A stretch of 56,468 bases of DNA from Chloroflexi bacterium CFX4 (GCA_021404685.1 QWHC01000023.1:1-56468); one strand, 5' to 3'; shown: positions 7,540 through 16,185, numbered from the stretch's first letter. Notes: a model not told the origin generated them from the sequence alone. Translations and numbers: made by a program.

Positions 7540-9879
7540 TTACGGCGCAACCCAGACGCCGGTCAGCGGCTTATCGCTGGCAATGCCGTAGACGATGTTC
7601 ACGTCGGCAAAGCCTGTCGTCAGTGCGTTCCGCAAATAGACAATGCCATTTGAGGGACGGTAGACACCGACGCTATCCTTACCATCGCTATCCCAGTCAC
7701 CACTGACAGGGGTATCTGTGCCAACGCCTAAGGCGAAGATGTAGTTGGCAGTTGGCACACAGTTGCAGACCTGATTGGTGAGGTAGAACAAACCGTTAGA
7801 CGGACGGAAGATGCCGACGCTATCTATGCCGTTGCCATCCCAGTCACCTGCCACAGGCTTATCGCTCGGATTGCCAAAGATCATCGCAAAGTCGGCGAAT
7901 CCTGTCGAGAGGCTGTTCCGCAACAAGAGTTCACCGGTAGACGGACGATAAACGCCGACACCATCAATCCCGTTGCCGTTCCAATCGCCAATGACTGGCA
8001 CATCGCCGGGATTGCCAAAGGTGATGCTGATGTCCGGCGCGCCGGGCGTGTTGCTGTTCCGTAAGAAGAACTGCGAGGTGCTGGGACGGTAGATGCCGAT
8101 AGTATCAATGCCATCGCCGTTCCAGTCGCCCGCCACAGGCAGATCGTCGGTTGCGCCGTAGTAGAAGTCAAGGTTGGCGAAGCCCGTGGTGTTGTAGTTC
8201 CGCAGCAAGAAGCGGTTCTCACGCATCACGCCGATGGTATCCGGTCTGATCTCATTAACCGCGTCTCTAAGGTTCGGGCGCGGACCAATCAGACGGGTGC
8301 CGTTTTGGGCAACGCCGGTATCGCGCAGCAAATCGCGCAGGCGAGCTGGCGTATACAGATAGCCTTTTGCCTTAGCAATGCCCTGCAAGGCAGCGGCAGC
8401 ACCCGCCACAATCGGACCAGAGCTGGACGTACCGCTAAACGAATGCGTGTAGTACTGGCGCGGATCGTTGCCGGAGGCAGAGGCAGGGAAAGAAGGATGA
8501 TTGCCATAGCCCGTGCCAACGACGTTATCGCCAATGCCCTGCACGTCAATGCGCGTGCCGTGATTGCTATAGCAGTGTGGCGCACGCGCCGGCGTGAAAC
8601 CACTTACACCAGAGAAGCCCGCGCCAACATAGATCGCGCCTGAATCGTAGAGCGACCGATCAAAGGGATTGCCCAATGGGTAGCCCGAAAGCGTGCCGCC
8701 GGTGTTGGCAGGCGTGAACCAGTCCAGATCGTTGTAACCGTTGCCTGCCGTCAGCACAATGATGCGCCCGTTGGCGGTGGCAGTGGCGATGGCATCATAG
8801 TTAGCGCGATAGTACTCCATTGGCACATAACGGAACCCACTGCCCGGGCAAGAGCAGTCCGATGGGCAAGGCGGTAACCCCGCACCGCCCGGCACAGCGG
8901 TTTGCATTTCAAGCAGGATGACATCACCCGCCGCCGCATTGTTGGATGCCTGTGTGATCGAGTTGGCAGAGTTGTAACCACCACCAAAGAACATGCCGCT
9001 GACGCGATGATCGGCGCCATACACAATGCCCGTGACGCCGTAGGCGTTTTGCAAGCCACCCAGAATGCCCACCACCGCCGTGCCGTGATCGTTGCCAAAT
9101 CCGCTGAAGCGCTCACCCGCCAGCAGCGTGTTGATGCTGGCCGGCAAGTCCTCATGATCAACTTGCCAGTCATACTCCACATCCACTACGCGCACATTGG
9201 CGCCATTGCCACCTAGTCGTCCCCATGCATATTCAGCATCTATGCCTGGCGGATCGTTGCTGATGGGTTTGAGGTAGAACTGTCCAGCGGTCAGATCGGG
9301 TGTGGTCGGTGGAATATCGGTGCTGCCCGGCGCGACGGGACCTGGTTCTTCATAGGCAAACTCGACGCTTGGATCGGCACGGAAGGTTGCCAGCAAGCCC
9401 AAGACCTGTGCATCCGTAGCGCTCAGCGGGAAATCCACGGCGTAGTAGGTGTTCAGGTCGGCAAGCTGCCTACCTGTATTTTGAATGCCTTGCTGCCGCT
9501 GTGCATCAAGGGTTGCCTCTGGCAACGTGAAGAGCCGATTCAGTGTTGCGCCAACGGATAGCACAGCCGTCTCTAGCGGCTGCACATTGACGCTCGGCGC
9601 GGCTGGCACCAACACGCCACCTTGCAGGCGAATGCCGGTGTTATCCCAAAACTTCACAACAATGCGGCGCTCACCGTTGATGCCCGGTCCGCGTGGTGTG
9701 CCGCCACCACCGCCCGACTCTTGATCACGTGGGATAAAAGTCGGTGCAATGTTGGGCGTTGGCGTCCAATCCGCAGCGATGGCAGATGAATCCGGCGCAC
9801 CCAACCCAGAAAAGATCAATGCGGTAATGATCATAAAAACCATTACCAATGCAAACAAACGACCCTTCACTCGATCCAT
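7540..9879 (-). CDS. Secreted subtilisin-like serine peptidase (S8) with C-terminal propeller-type repeats
   Basis: A 779-residue secreted peptidase. A signal peptide or anchor spans residues 8-27, followed by a Gly/Pro-rich linker, a propeptide-like region to about 190, and an S8 catalytic domain. The triad is readable: D233 in VVDVEYDW, H265 in NDHGTAVVG, and S485 in SGTSSSGPIVAG. From about residue 545 to the end there are five repeats of about 45 residues with the pattern GDWDGNGIDSVGIFRPSNG, resembling FG-GAP/VCBS-like units with Asp-rich calcium-loop signatures. Such repeats typically mediate cell-surface or matrix contact. The ATG at 9879 is preferred over the longer frame because GGGAG lies upstream and the signal peptide then begins properly. 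It is monocistronic, convergent with the RND gene. Fold and catalysis are confident; substrate is unknown. Confidence 0.88.
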   Translation of the reverse strand: MDRVKGRLFALVMVFMIITALIFSGLGAPDSSAIAADWTPTPNIAPTFIPRDQESGGGGGTPRGPGINGERRIVVKFWDNTGIRLQGGVLVPAAPSVNVQPLETAVLSVGATLNRLFTLPEATLDAQRQQGIQNTGRQLADLNTYYAVDFPLSATDAQVLGLLATFRADPSVEFAYEEPGPVAPGSTDIPPTTPDLTAGQFYLKPISNDPPGIDAEYAWGRLGGNGANVRVVDVEYDWQVDHEDLPASINTLLAGERFSGFGNDHGTAVVGILGGLQNAYGVTGIVYGADHRVSGMFFGGGYNSANSITQASNNAAAGDVILLEMQTAVPGGAGLPPCPSDCSCPGSGFRYVPMEYYRANYDAIATATANGRIIVLTAGNGYNDLDWFTPANTGGTLSGYPLGNPFDRSLYDSGAIYVGAGFSGVSGFTPARAPHCYSNHGTRIDVQGIGDNVVGTGYGNHPSFPASASGNDPRQYYTHSFSGTSSSGPIVAGAAAALQGIAKAKGYLYTPARLRDLLRDTGVAQNGTRLIGPRPNLRDAVNEIRPDTIGVMRENRFLLRNYNTTGFANLDFYYGATDDLPVAGDWNGDGIDTIGIYRPSTSQFFLRNSNTPGAPDISITFGNPGDVPVIGDWNGNGIDGVGVYRPSTGELLLRNSLSTGFADFAMIFGNPSDKPVAGDWDGNGIDSVGIFRPSNGLFYLTNQVCNCVPTANYIFALGVGTDTPVSGDWDSDGKDSVGVYRPSNGIVYLRNALTTGFADVNIVYGIASDKPLTGVWVAP
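7546..8240 (-). repeat. Five tandem protein-coding repeats of the subtilase C-terminus
   Basis: About 140-bp units encoding the GDWxGxGIDxxGxYRPS motif recur five times within the gene. They are diverged in DNA but regular in protein spacing. This is a coding repeat, not a mobile element. Confidence 0.7.
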
Positions 9880-10018
9880 AAGAAAATCTCCCAAGCAATA
9901 CGGCTGGTAATCCTCAGTATAGCCTAGAAGCGCAAGGGATAGGTTAGTTTTTCTAAAAAATTTACAGTTTGCGGCTTGGCTCACAATCCATCCTGTTTTG
10001 GTAGCGACCGTTTGATTT

Positions 10019-10048
10019 TTCATAGATTCTGCCCAAAGCGTTTATACT
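10019..10048 (+). promoter_or_regulatory. Promoter of the Clp-N/kinase fusion gene
   Basis: TATACT at 10043-10048 with TTCATA at 10019-10024, spacing 18. The -35 is a partial match. An AAGGA site at 10076-10080 precedes the GTG start by 11 bases. Confidence 0.5.
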
Positions 10049-10091
10049 AGAGCGCATAGAGCAAATACCGAACCTAAGGATTCGACCCTAA

Positions 10092-12062
10092 GTGGCACAG
10101 CGACGCTTCGCCTCACTTGACGAATTGATCACAATCGCACGGCATGAATCCGCCAGCCAAATGGACTACTACATTGGCGTGGAGCATTTGTTGTTGGCGC
10201 TGATGCGCGTGGAAGGTGGCGTTGCCGCACATATCTTTGCGCGGCAGGATGCCTCCAGCAGCTATGTGCAGTTCATCACCCAAACCCAGACCAGCGGCAG
10301 CCCCGATACCGCCGGCTATCTTGGCATTCCAACGCCGCGTGCTGCCAAAGTCATCGCCAGAGCGCAGAGCCACATTGCAAAGGGAATGCAACCGGATGAG
10401 CGTGCGCTGCTCTACGCCATTGTGCAAGAGCGCCATAGCCTTGTCGTCAAGCGCGTGGTGGAAAATTTAGGCATCAGCAGCGAGCAGCTCTTGGCAGATA
10501 TTCGAGGATGGGATGCTGAGGGTGCGGCTGATTTTAACTTGCCGCCGCCGGAAGTCTTTAACAACGATCCGCGCTATGAGCTGTTGCCTGATGACCTTGT
10601 GATTATTGAGCAAATATTCCGCACCTGCACACGGGTCGTCATTGAGCGCGTGCTTTCTTCGGAGGGTAATTCCTACAGTGGTGCGCGGGTGCTGTTGGTG
10701 CGTGCTTACGAGGCGGGCGGGCGTGAACAAGCGCCTTCGGTCGTCAAGCTGCACGATAGGCGCAATGTGCTGTGGGAAAAAATGCGCTATAACGATTACG
10801 TGCGCGATAAATTGCCCGCCAATACTTCACATATCATGGTAGATGTGCTGCCTGAGAACAGCCTGATCGGTGGATTGAAATATTCTTTTGTGCAGGGCAG
10901 CCTCGATGCACAGTCCACCAGCCTGAAGGATTTCGCCCTCAGCCAGCCGCCGCATGTGGTGGCGCGCCTGCTGCGCGAAAAGCTCTACGACGCCTTCAAG
11001 CATACCTGGTGGGAACAGCGCACACCTTACGCCTTCACGGCCTGGCAAGAATACGAATTGCTGCTGCCGCCTGCGTTGGAACTGGAGGCGGCGCTCGATG
11101 AGACATCCCGCAGCGGCGCACGCAAGATCACGCCCCTTAGCGAGACGCTGCGCGAAGAAGGCGCGCTCCGCTATGGTGAGTTGGTCGTCCTGACCAATTT
11201 CACCGTCCTAAAGGCAAAGCCCGAACGCGGCAATACCGTGCAGTTTGTGGCAGGCGGCAATGCAGAGGCGATGAACCTTGCTTCCCGTGTGGATGTCAAA
11301 AACTTTGACCTGGCGGCGCACCCAACCCTTCATCGCGGCATAATGCTTGAGCGCGTTCTGGGGAACGTAACGCGCACCCGTGATGACATTCTGCAAGAAC
11401 AGGTGCTTGCCCTTGCCCCAGATTTTGATTTCACCCGCGATCCACTGCCGCGCCATAACGCACTGCCAGAGCGCCTGCCCAACCCGCTGCGAAACTACCG
11501 TTGGCTGTTGGAGCAGCGCCTCAGTGGATCGTTTTGCTCTATGCATGGCGACCTGCATGTTGGGAATGTGTTGGTTGGGCGCAACGGCGAGGCATGGCTG
11601 ATTGACTTTGAATGGACACGCGACGGACACACGCTCTTTGATTGGGTCACGCTTGAAATGAGCCTGCTTTTAGAGTTGGTCGTGCCAGAATTGCCCAACT
11701 CGTGGGAAGCAGCCTGGGCGGTGATCGCGGTCTTGGATCAGCTTAACCGTGCCTGCTACACCGAACCTCATGTGGCAAGCGCTGCGCTCATCAATCCGGA
11801 TTTGCCGTTTGCCAAGGCACTTATCCCGATTGCCGAAGTGCGGCGGATTGCCAGCGGCTTGCTTCAGCGCGGCAACTGGGCAGAATACTTTACGCCGTTG
11901 GCACTGATGGCGCTCCGCACGTTAGGTTGGAAAGAACGCCCGCTGATGGCGCGCCGCCTTGCTTATCTGGTGGCTGCCCTTGCCATCGAGTCCAGCCGCG
12001 CCGCACAGACAGTCTACCTACAATCGCCCGCCAGTGAAGGTGATCGCACCGACACGCATTAG
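10092..12062 (+). CDS. Clp N-terminal-domain protein fused to a phosphotransferase-like (kinase-fold) domain
   Basis: A 656-residue cytoplasmic protein with an uncommon architecture. Residues 1 to about 140 contain two helical repeats like the substrate/adaptor-binding N-domain of ClpA/ClpC (IGVEHLLLALMRVEGGVA, then PDERALLYAIVQE). The middle, about 170-400, is a beta-rich region I cannot assign with certainty. The C-terminal part has an aminoglycoside/choline-kinase-like fold: HGDLHVGNVLVG with the catalytic Asp at 487 and a metal-binding DFEW with Asp505, the usual spacing in that fold. No AAA+ ATPase module is present. The start is GTG, with TAAGGA 11 bases upstream. The kinase part may resemble the predicted phosphotransferase (ternary-complex-associated) domains reported in bacterial conflict systems; that is an inference. 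The gene stands alone between a divergent protease and a cell-division run. Confidence 0.75.
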   Translation: MAQRRFASLDELITIARHESASQMDYYIGVEHLLLALMRVEGGVAAHIFARQDASSSYVQFITQTQTSGSPDTAGYLGIPTPRAAKVIARAQSHIAKGMQPDERALLYAIVQERHSLVVKRVVENLGISSEQLLADIRGWDAEGAADFNLPPPEVFNNDPRYELLPDDLVIIEQIFRTCTRVVIERVLSSEGNSYSGARVLLVRAYEAGGREQAPSVVKLHDRRNVLWEKMRYNDYVRDKLPANTSHIMVDVLPENSLIGGLKYSFVQGSLDAQSTSLKDFALSQPPHVVARLLREKLYDAFKHTWWEQRTPYAFTAWQEYELLLPPALELEAALDETSRSGARKITPLSETLREEGALRYGELVVLTNFTVLKAKPERGNTVQFVAGGNAEAMNLASRVDVKNFDLAAHPTLHRGIMLERVLGNVTRTRDDILQEQVLALAPDFDFTRDPLPRHNALPERLPNPLRNYRWLLEQRLSGSFCSMHGDLHVGNVLVGRNGEAWLIDFEWTRDGHTLFDWVTLEMSLLLELVVPELPNSWEAAWAVIAVLDQLNRACYTEPHVASAALINPDLPFAKALIPIAEVRRIASGLLQRGNWAEYFTPLALMALRTLGWKERPLMARRLAYLVAALAIESSRAAQTVYLQSPASEGDRTDTH

Positions 12063-12083
12063 CGCCAGCGTGCGAAGGTTGGA

Positions 12084-12089
12084 TATACT
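12084..12089 (+). promoter_or_regulatory. -10 box immediately upstream of the FtsL-like gene
   Basis: TATACT ends only eight bases before the ATG at 12098. The expected transcription start coincides with the start codon, so the mRNA may be leaderless. There is no ribosome-binding site. No convincing -35 box. Confidence 0.4.
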
Positions 12090-12097
12090 GGATTGGT

Positions 12098-12583
12098 ATG
12101 ACAGACAGACGTGAGCCTTCAACACCCATTCGGCAGGCAGTGCCGCAGATGCCGTGGCGGTCGCCCACACAGGCGATTGCCATCATCGGCTTGATCATGG
12201 TCGTGGCGATCTTCATCGGCGCGCTGTATTTGGCGCAGGCAACCGTCACAGCCACCACTGGCAGCAACCTGCTAGAGCTTCAGCGCACCCGTGAATTTTT
12301 GCAGCGTGCCATTGGCGATATGCAGGCGCAGATCGCCCAGCAGCGCAACATCAACACCTTACGCGGGCGCGCCCAACAGCTTGGCTTTGCGCCCGCTGCC
12401 GCCCAAGACCTTGAATACATCGTTGTGGAAGGCTATTCGCCTATCCGCGCCACACCGACGCCTTTCCTCACCCCAGCGCCAACGTTGGTCTATGACGAGA
12501 CCTTTGAAGGTTGGGTGCGCCAGCAGTGGGATGCCCTGCTGCGCCAATTTGAACAATGGATGAACGGCGGCAGCACGCCGTAG
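12098..12583 (+). CDS. FtsL-like bitopic division protein (putative)
   Basis: A 161-residue protein with a short basic cytoplasmic N-terminus, one transmembrane helix (about residues 25-46), a predicted coiled coil (LLELQRTREFLQRAIGDM and following) and a Pro/Thr-rich extracytoplasmic tail ending in a Trp-containing helix. Size, topology and position directly 5' of an FtsI-type transpeptidase match FtsL/DivIC-like divisome proteins, which are too diverged for a sequence-level call. The stop codon TAG overlaps the next gene's ribosome site (TAGGAG), so the two are translationally close. The alternative is an unrelated membrane-anchored coiled-coil protein. Moderate certainty on topology, low on identity. 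Confidence 0.55.
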   Translation: MTDRREPSTPIRQAVPQMPWRSPTQAIAIIGLIMVVAIFIGALYLAQATVTATTGSNLLELQRTREFLQRAIGDMQAQIAQQRNINTLRGRAQQLGFAPAAAQDLEYIVVEGYSPIRATPTPFLTPAPTLVYDETFEGWVRQQWDALLRQFEQWMNGGSTP

Positions 12584-12595
12584 GAGTCTTAGGCT

Positions 12596-14338
12596 ATGCG
12601 ATCCAGCTTTAACCGACGCCTTTCGCTGCTCACCTTTATGATCATCGTGTTAGGTGTGCTGCTCTTTGCGCGCCTTGCCTCGTTCCAGTTTCAGTTGGAT
12701 GTGGCTGCCTATTTGCAGCGCATTGCCAGCAGCAACTACCGCACCATTAACGATAGATTCCCAGAGCGCGGGCGCATTTATGACCGTAACGGCGAATTGC
12801 TGGCAGCCAACACCACCGAATATCGGATCGGCATTAGTCCTGTGTACATCTCCGACAAGGCGAAACTTGCCCGCGAACTTGCCCAAGCCCTCGGCGAGGA
12901 CGAGGAGCGTATTTTGCGGCTTGCCAGCAGCCGTGCGCCCTATGAACTGGTCACCCGTCAGCCCGTCAGCGCGGAGGTGGCGCAAAAAGTGGCGCAGCTT
13001 AACCTGCTCGCTGTGACCATTGACCCAGAGCCGAAGCGCATTTATCCCCATAACAGCCTTGCCGCACACATCGTTGGCTTTGTGGGTTGGGAAGGCAACC
13101 TTCGGCGCGGCTATGTGGGTGTGGAAGGTGGCTACAACGACGACCTCGCCGGGCAGAGCCGCATCACGGAGCGCAGCCGCATCCCCTTTGACGCCATCCT
13201 CGGCGATCTGCCGCCGCCCGGACGCGATATTTACCTGACCATTGACCGCAGCATTCAGCACCTTGCCGAGAGCGAACTCTACGACGCCATCAACCGCTAT
13301 GGCGCCACGGGCGGCACCATTCTGATCATGGATCCGCGCAGTGGCGAAGTGCTGGCAATGGCTTCCTACCCTACCTTTGACCCGAACGTCTACTTCCAAG
13401 CAGGCAAAGATGCCACGCGCAACCCTGCCGTCAGCGATAGCTACGAACCCGGCTCGGTCTTTAAGGTGGTGACGGCAGCACTCGCCCTTGAGTCCGGCAA
13501 GGTCTCGGAAGATTCAACCTACTACGAAGGCAGCAATTTCCGCGTGGTAGGTGGCAGGCGCATTTATAACTGGGATCGTGCCGCGCATGGCTCACAAAGT
13601 TTTGTGGATGTCTTGGTGCGCTCGTGGAATCTCGGTACAACGTGGCTCTCGGTAGATGTCCTCGGTCCGACGGAGTTCTACGAAGGCTTGCGGCGTTTTG
13701 GCGTCGGGCAGCCAACAGGCATTGATCTGGAAGGTGAGGCAGCCGGCATTCTGCGCCTGCCCAACGACTTGTATTGGAGCGATTCCGACCTTGCCACCAA
13801 TAGCTTTGGGCAAGGGCTGACGGTGACACCGCTGCAAATGCTCTCCTTCGTAAATGTGATTGCCAACGGCGGGCAGATGATGCAGCCGCACATCCGCCTG
13901 AAGACGGTGGATGGTGACCGCGAATACTACGCCGTGCCTGCTTCCATCCGCACGCCGATCTCGGCAGATGTGGCGCAGCGCATCACCAACATCATGGTGC
14001 AGGTTGTGAATGTGGGCGAAGGCAAGGATGCGCGTGTGCCGGGCTACACCGTCGCCGGCAAAACGGGAACTGCCCAAATCTACTGTGCGACGTGCGTCGG
14101 CTTGTATGATCCTGAACTGCAAATGGCAACCTTCGTTGGCTTTTTGCCTGCTGATGAGCCGCGTGTAAGTATCCTAATCAAGTTGGATAAGGTTGGGCGC
14201 TTTGCCAGCGAGACCGCCGCACCTGCCTTCTCGCAGTTGGCAAGGCGGCTGGTAGTGCTGATGAACATTCCGACGGACGCGCAACGCGCCGAACTGCGTG
14301 AACAAGGCGGCAACACCAGCATGATCGTGAAGCGCTAG
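12596..14338 (+). CDS. ftsI: Penicillin-binding protein 2 / FtsI-type peptidoglycan transpeptidase
   Basis: A 580-residue class B penicillin-binding protein. It has an N-terminal membrane anchor (about 8-28), a dimerisation module with RGRIYDRNGELLAANT, and a transpeptidase domain with the three active-site motifs: S287-V-F-K290, S343-W-N345 and K489-T-G. The enzyme cross-links septal peptidoglycan outside the membrane. There is no PASTA domain. GGAG lies nine bases before the ATG. It follows the FtsL-like gene by 12 bases and precedes a methyltransferase by seven, so the three likely form an operon. The usual downstream mur and mra genes are absent here; rsmH lies 5 kb away on the other strand, so the division cluster is split. 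It could be an elongation or sporulation class B PBP instead, but FtsL context favours FtsI. Confidence 0.85.
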   Translation: MRSSFNRRLSLLTFMIIVLGVLLFARLASFQFQLDVAAYLQRIASSNYRTINDRFPERGRIYDRNGELLAANTTEYRIGISPVYISDKAKLARELAQALGEDEERILRLASSRAPYELVTRQPVSAEVAQKVAQLNLLAVTIDPEPKRIYPHNSLAAHIVGFVGWEGNLRRGYVGVEGGYNDDLAGQSRITERSRIPFDAILGDLPPPGRDIYLTIDRSIQHLAESELYDAINRYGATGGTILIMDPRSGEVLAMASYPTFDPNVYFQAGKDATRNPAVSDSYEPGSVFKVVTAALALESGKVSEDSTYYEGSNFRVVGGRRIYNWDRAAHGSQSFVDVLVRSWNLGTTWLSVDVLGPTEFYEGLRRFGVGQPTGIDLEGEAAGILRLPNDLYWSDSDLATNSFGQGLTVTPLQMLSFVNVIANGGQMMQPHIRLKTVDGDREYYAVPASIRTPISADVAQRITNIMVQVVNVGEGKDARVPGYTVAGKTGTAQIYCATCVGLYDPELQMATFVGFLPADEPRVSILIKLDKVGRFASETAAPAFSQLARRLVVLMNIPTDAQRAELREQGGNTSMIVKR

Positions 14339-14345
14339 AAGCTGC

Positions 14346-15077
14346 ATGGCCGCCTACACAGAGAGTCCGCGTTATCGGCGCTGCCAAGCGCTTTTTGATC
14401 AACGCTACCCAAATTTTGTGAACGCGGGTCAGCAGTATACGGCATGGCTTGCCGAGTCGATCCGCCCTGAGTCAACACTGCTGGATGTTGGCTGTGGGCG
14501 CGATTCGCTGGCGGCTGAGGCTGTTCGCAGTGCGGCGCGCAGCGTTGGCATAGACCTCGTGGCGGACGATCTGCGGCACAACCATACAGTGCAACTGCCC
14601 ATCTTGGCAAATGCCTATCAGCTGCCGTTCCGCGCCGAAAGTTTCGATGTGATCGCCTCGCAGTGGGTAGTGGAACACTTTCCGCAGCCGCTCAATGCCT
14701 TCCGTGAGATGGCGCGCCTGCTGCGCCCTGACGGTAAGATCATCCTGCTGACGACCAACGCGCATAATTATGTGCCGTTCCTCAGCCGCCTTGTGCCAGA
14801 AGCAGCCCGCACCTTTGCCCTGACGCGCCTGCTGCGCCGCCCCGTCCACGAATCGCACCCTACCTTTTACCGTGCCAATACGCGGCGTGCGCTCAGCCGT
14901 GCGGCGGAACAGGCGGGCTTGCGCGTGGCGCAGATCGCCTATGTGGGCAATCCGTTTTATATGGCGTTTTCGCTGCCGCTGTTCCGTCTTGCCCTCCTCT
15001 ATGAGCGTCTGACGGACGCGCCGCGCCTGAACCGATTCAAGCTCTACCTAATCGCCCGCCTTGAGAAAATGGCTTAG
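14346..15077 (+). CDS. Class I SAM-dependent methyltransferase
   Basis: A 243-residue protein with a Methyltransf_11-type Rossmann fold. Motif I is LLDVGCGRDSLAAE, motif II includes FDVIASQWVVEHFPQP, and motif III is LLRPDGKIILLTTN. The C-terminal third has a hydrophobic segment (about 205-220) that may associate with membrane or substrate. Substrate is unknown; lipid, quinone or sugar O-methylation are common for this type. It starts seven bases after ftsI and is probably co-transcribed, though there is no known functional link to division. Start ATG at 14346 has an AGAAG purine run upstream. Confidence 0.8.
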   Translation: MAAYTESPRYRRCQALFDQRYPNFVNAGQQYTAWLAESIRPESTLLDVGCGRDSLAAEAVRSAARSVGIDLVADDLRHNHTVQLPILANAYQLPFRAESFDVIASQWVVEHFPQPLNAFREMARLLRPDGKIILLTTNAHNYVPFLSRLVPEAARTFALTRLLRRPVHESHPTFYRANTRRALSRAAEQAGLRVAQIAYVGNPFYMAFSLPLFRLALLYERLTDAPRLNRFKLYLIARLEKMA

Positions 15078-15108
15078 TAAACCTCTATCCCTATCCCTTC
15101 AACAGCCC

Positions 15109-15136
15109 TTGACAGACACGCCAAGTGTGCTAGAAT
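15109..15136 (+). promoter_or_regulatory. tRNA-Arg promoter
   Basis: Perfect TTGACA at 15109-15114 and TAGAAT at 15131-15136 with 16-base spacing. TGC just before the -10 makes it extended. The same TGCTAGAAT occurs before tRNA-Pro. Confidence 0.8.
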
Positions 15137-15153
15137 GCAATACAAGATAGCAT

Positions 15154-15226
15154 GTGCCTGTAGCTCAGTGGATAGAGCGCTTGCCTACGGAGCAAGATGT
15201 CGGGGGTTCGAATCCCTCCAGGCACG
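15154..15226 (+). tRNA. tRNA-Arg (anticodon ACG)
   Basis: A complete cloverleaf of 73 bases. The acceptor stem GTGCCTG/CAGGCAC is perfect, the D arm is GCTC/GAGC, and the anticodon stem CTTGC/GCAAG encloses loop CTACGGA with anticodon ACG at 15187-15189. The T arm has loop TTCGAAT. The 3' CCA is not encoded. ACG is the form usually edited to ICG by TadA. A 5-bp hairpin (CTACG-TTTT-CGTAG, 15227-15240) directly follows. Confidence 0.95.
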
Positions 15227-15244
15227 CTACGTTTTCGTAGACCG

Positions 15245-15333
15245 CTTGCCCTTTTTGTCAGCCTAAATTCGCCAAGAGCTACCACTTCCGACTCGTCGTA
15301 GGACTCCCAAATGCCTACGACGCATTTGTTTTC
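15245..15333 (+). repeat. 89-bp tRNA-downstream repeat, copy 1
   Basis: Matches 27233-27321 without gaps, with 12 mismatches in 89 positions (about 87%). Each copy lies just 3' of a tRNA gene (18 bases here, 42 bases at the other). Several differences fall on third positions of one frame that encodes VVGLPNAYDAF here and VVGLLNAYDAF there, so it may be a coding fragment. Confidence 0.8.
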
Positions 15334-15643
15334 TGCGTTGGAAACAGTAGACGAAGAACCAGCGAGAAGTAGGAGTGGCAGTGTAACGTTCTACCTATTG
15401 TCACCTGGACGTATTAGAGCTGGTGTACCTATCAGATGGAGTACAGGCGAAACAAGGCGGCATTTTGAAGGTGCTTATTGGAAAATCACTATTGCCAACG
15501 GTAACCCTTCCAGCCTTTGGATAGCGCCCGACGGAACACTCTGGATAAGACCACCTGAGACCGTCAACGGAACGCCCATCTATGGACAAGCGTGGCACGG
15601 TAGGTCATTATTACCTTTCCATCAATGGGCGTTTGGAAAGTGA
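15311..15643 (+). CDS. Uncharacterised protein, possible polymorphic-toxin C-terminal domain
   Basis: A 110-residue reading frame in a stretch that is visibly less GC-rich than its surroundings. The first residues overlap the tRNA-downstream repeat, so the true start may differ or the frame may be a displaced fragment. The product is beta-rich with aromatic motifs such as HFEGAYWKITIANG and GQAWHGRSLLPFHQW. I do not recognise the family. Its stop (TGA) is three bases before the next ATG and the intervening GGAAAGTGAG serves as that gene's ribosome site. This tight coupling to a predicted immunity-like gene, and the Rhs fragments just downstream, suggest a toxin cassette. This is inference from context only. 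Confidence 0.4.
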   Translation: MPTTHLFSALETVDEEPARSRSGSVTFYLLSPGRIRAGVPIRWSTGETRRHFEGAYWKITIANGNPSSLWIAPDGTLWIRPPETVNGTPIYGQAWHGRSLLPFHQWAFGK

Positions 15644-15646
15644 GCA

Positions 15647-16048
15647 ATGCTTGATATAAATGCGCCTATCATTCCGGCATATAGCGCAGGCGGCTTTCAG
15701 ATCAGCAGTCACCTGCCACCTGAGCTTATAAACAATCATTTTTCAACCGAGACATATCAATACAGCAAGTCTATCAGATATAAATCAGAGTGGGTGGACT
15801 TATGGGTTGAGGATGGTATTATATGGTAAATAATGGTTCACCATGGTTATCGTGGTAAAGTAAACAGCGTAGTAGGTATAGGCTCAACTTTAGAAGACGT
15901 TCAGACATATCTAGGTCTAATTCAGCTAGATGAGGTATTCAAGGTAGTTGGTATGCAAGGTATCTGTTTCGAAATTGAAACGGACGAGTGGCACATGCAG
16001 TCTCGTATAGCCGAAATCTATGTGTTTGATCCCACATACGACTCTTGA
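15647..16048 (+). pseudogene. Immunity-like small protein interrupted by an in-frame stop
   Basis: Two halves lie in the same frame: 60 residues ending WVEDGIIW, a TAA at 15827-15829, then 71 residues starting two codons later (VHHGYRGKVNSVVGIGSTLE). Read through, they make one protein of about 132 residues. It resembles small bacterial immunity-type proteins that begin with a GGF-containing strand and later carry GYKGK and GIGST..DV motifs. The TAA could be a single-base change from CAA. It directly follows the putative toxin frame and precedes an Rhs fragment. It could also be translated as two pieces by re-initiation at 15833, but decay is simpler given the neighbourhood. Confidence 0.45.
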
Positions 16049-16077
16049 TTAGTGTTTCTGCTACTACAGCACGGACT

Positions 16078-16185
16078 CTTCCTCACCCGTGATCCGCACG
16101 AGGGCGTGTCGGCGCGCTCCGCATCGCGGCATGGGTATGCCTACGTAGAGGGCAACCCGACCCAAGCGCTCTTTAACAACCTAAG
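16078..16185 (+). pseudogene. Rhs/YD-repeat protein C-terminal core fragment, copy 1
   Basis: The reading LFLTRDPHEGVSARSA and then RHGYAYVEGNPTQALF match the hallmark end of the Rhs core (RDP..G....N.YAYV.NNP), after which variable toxin domains are normally attached. There is no upstream Rhs shell. It is therefore a displaced C-terminal tip or recombination remnant. Confidence 0.65.

Noticed and set aside
9880..10023. Upstream extension of the subtilase by 48 codons
   Set aside because: It would put an unrelated segment before a good signal peptide; the ATG at 9879 has its own ribosome site.
15227..15240. Hairpin after tRNA-Arg considered as an attachment site
   Set aside because: No second copy of the tRNA 3' end was found nearby, so there is no evidence of attL/attR duplication.
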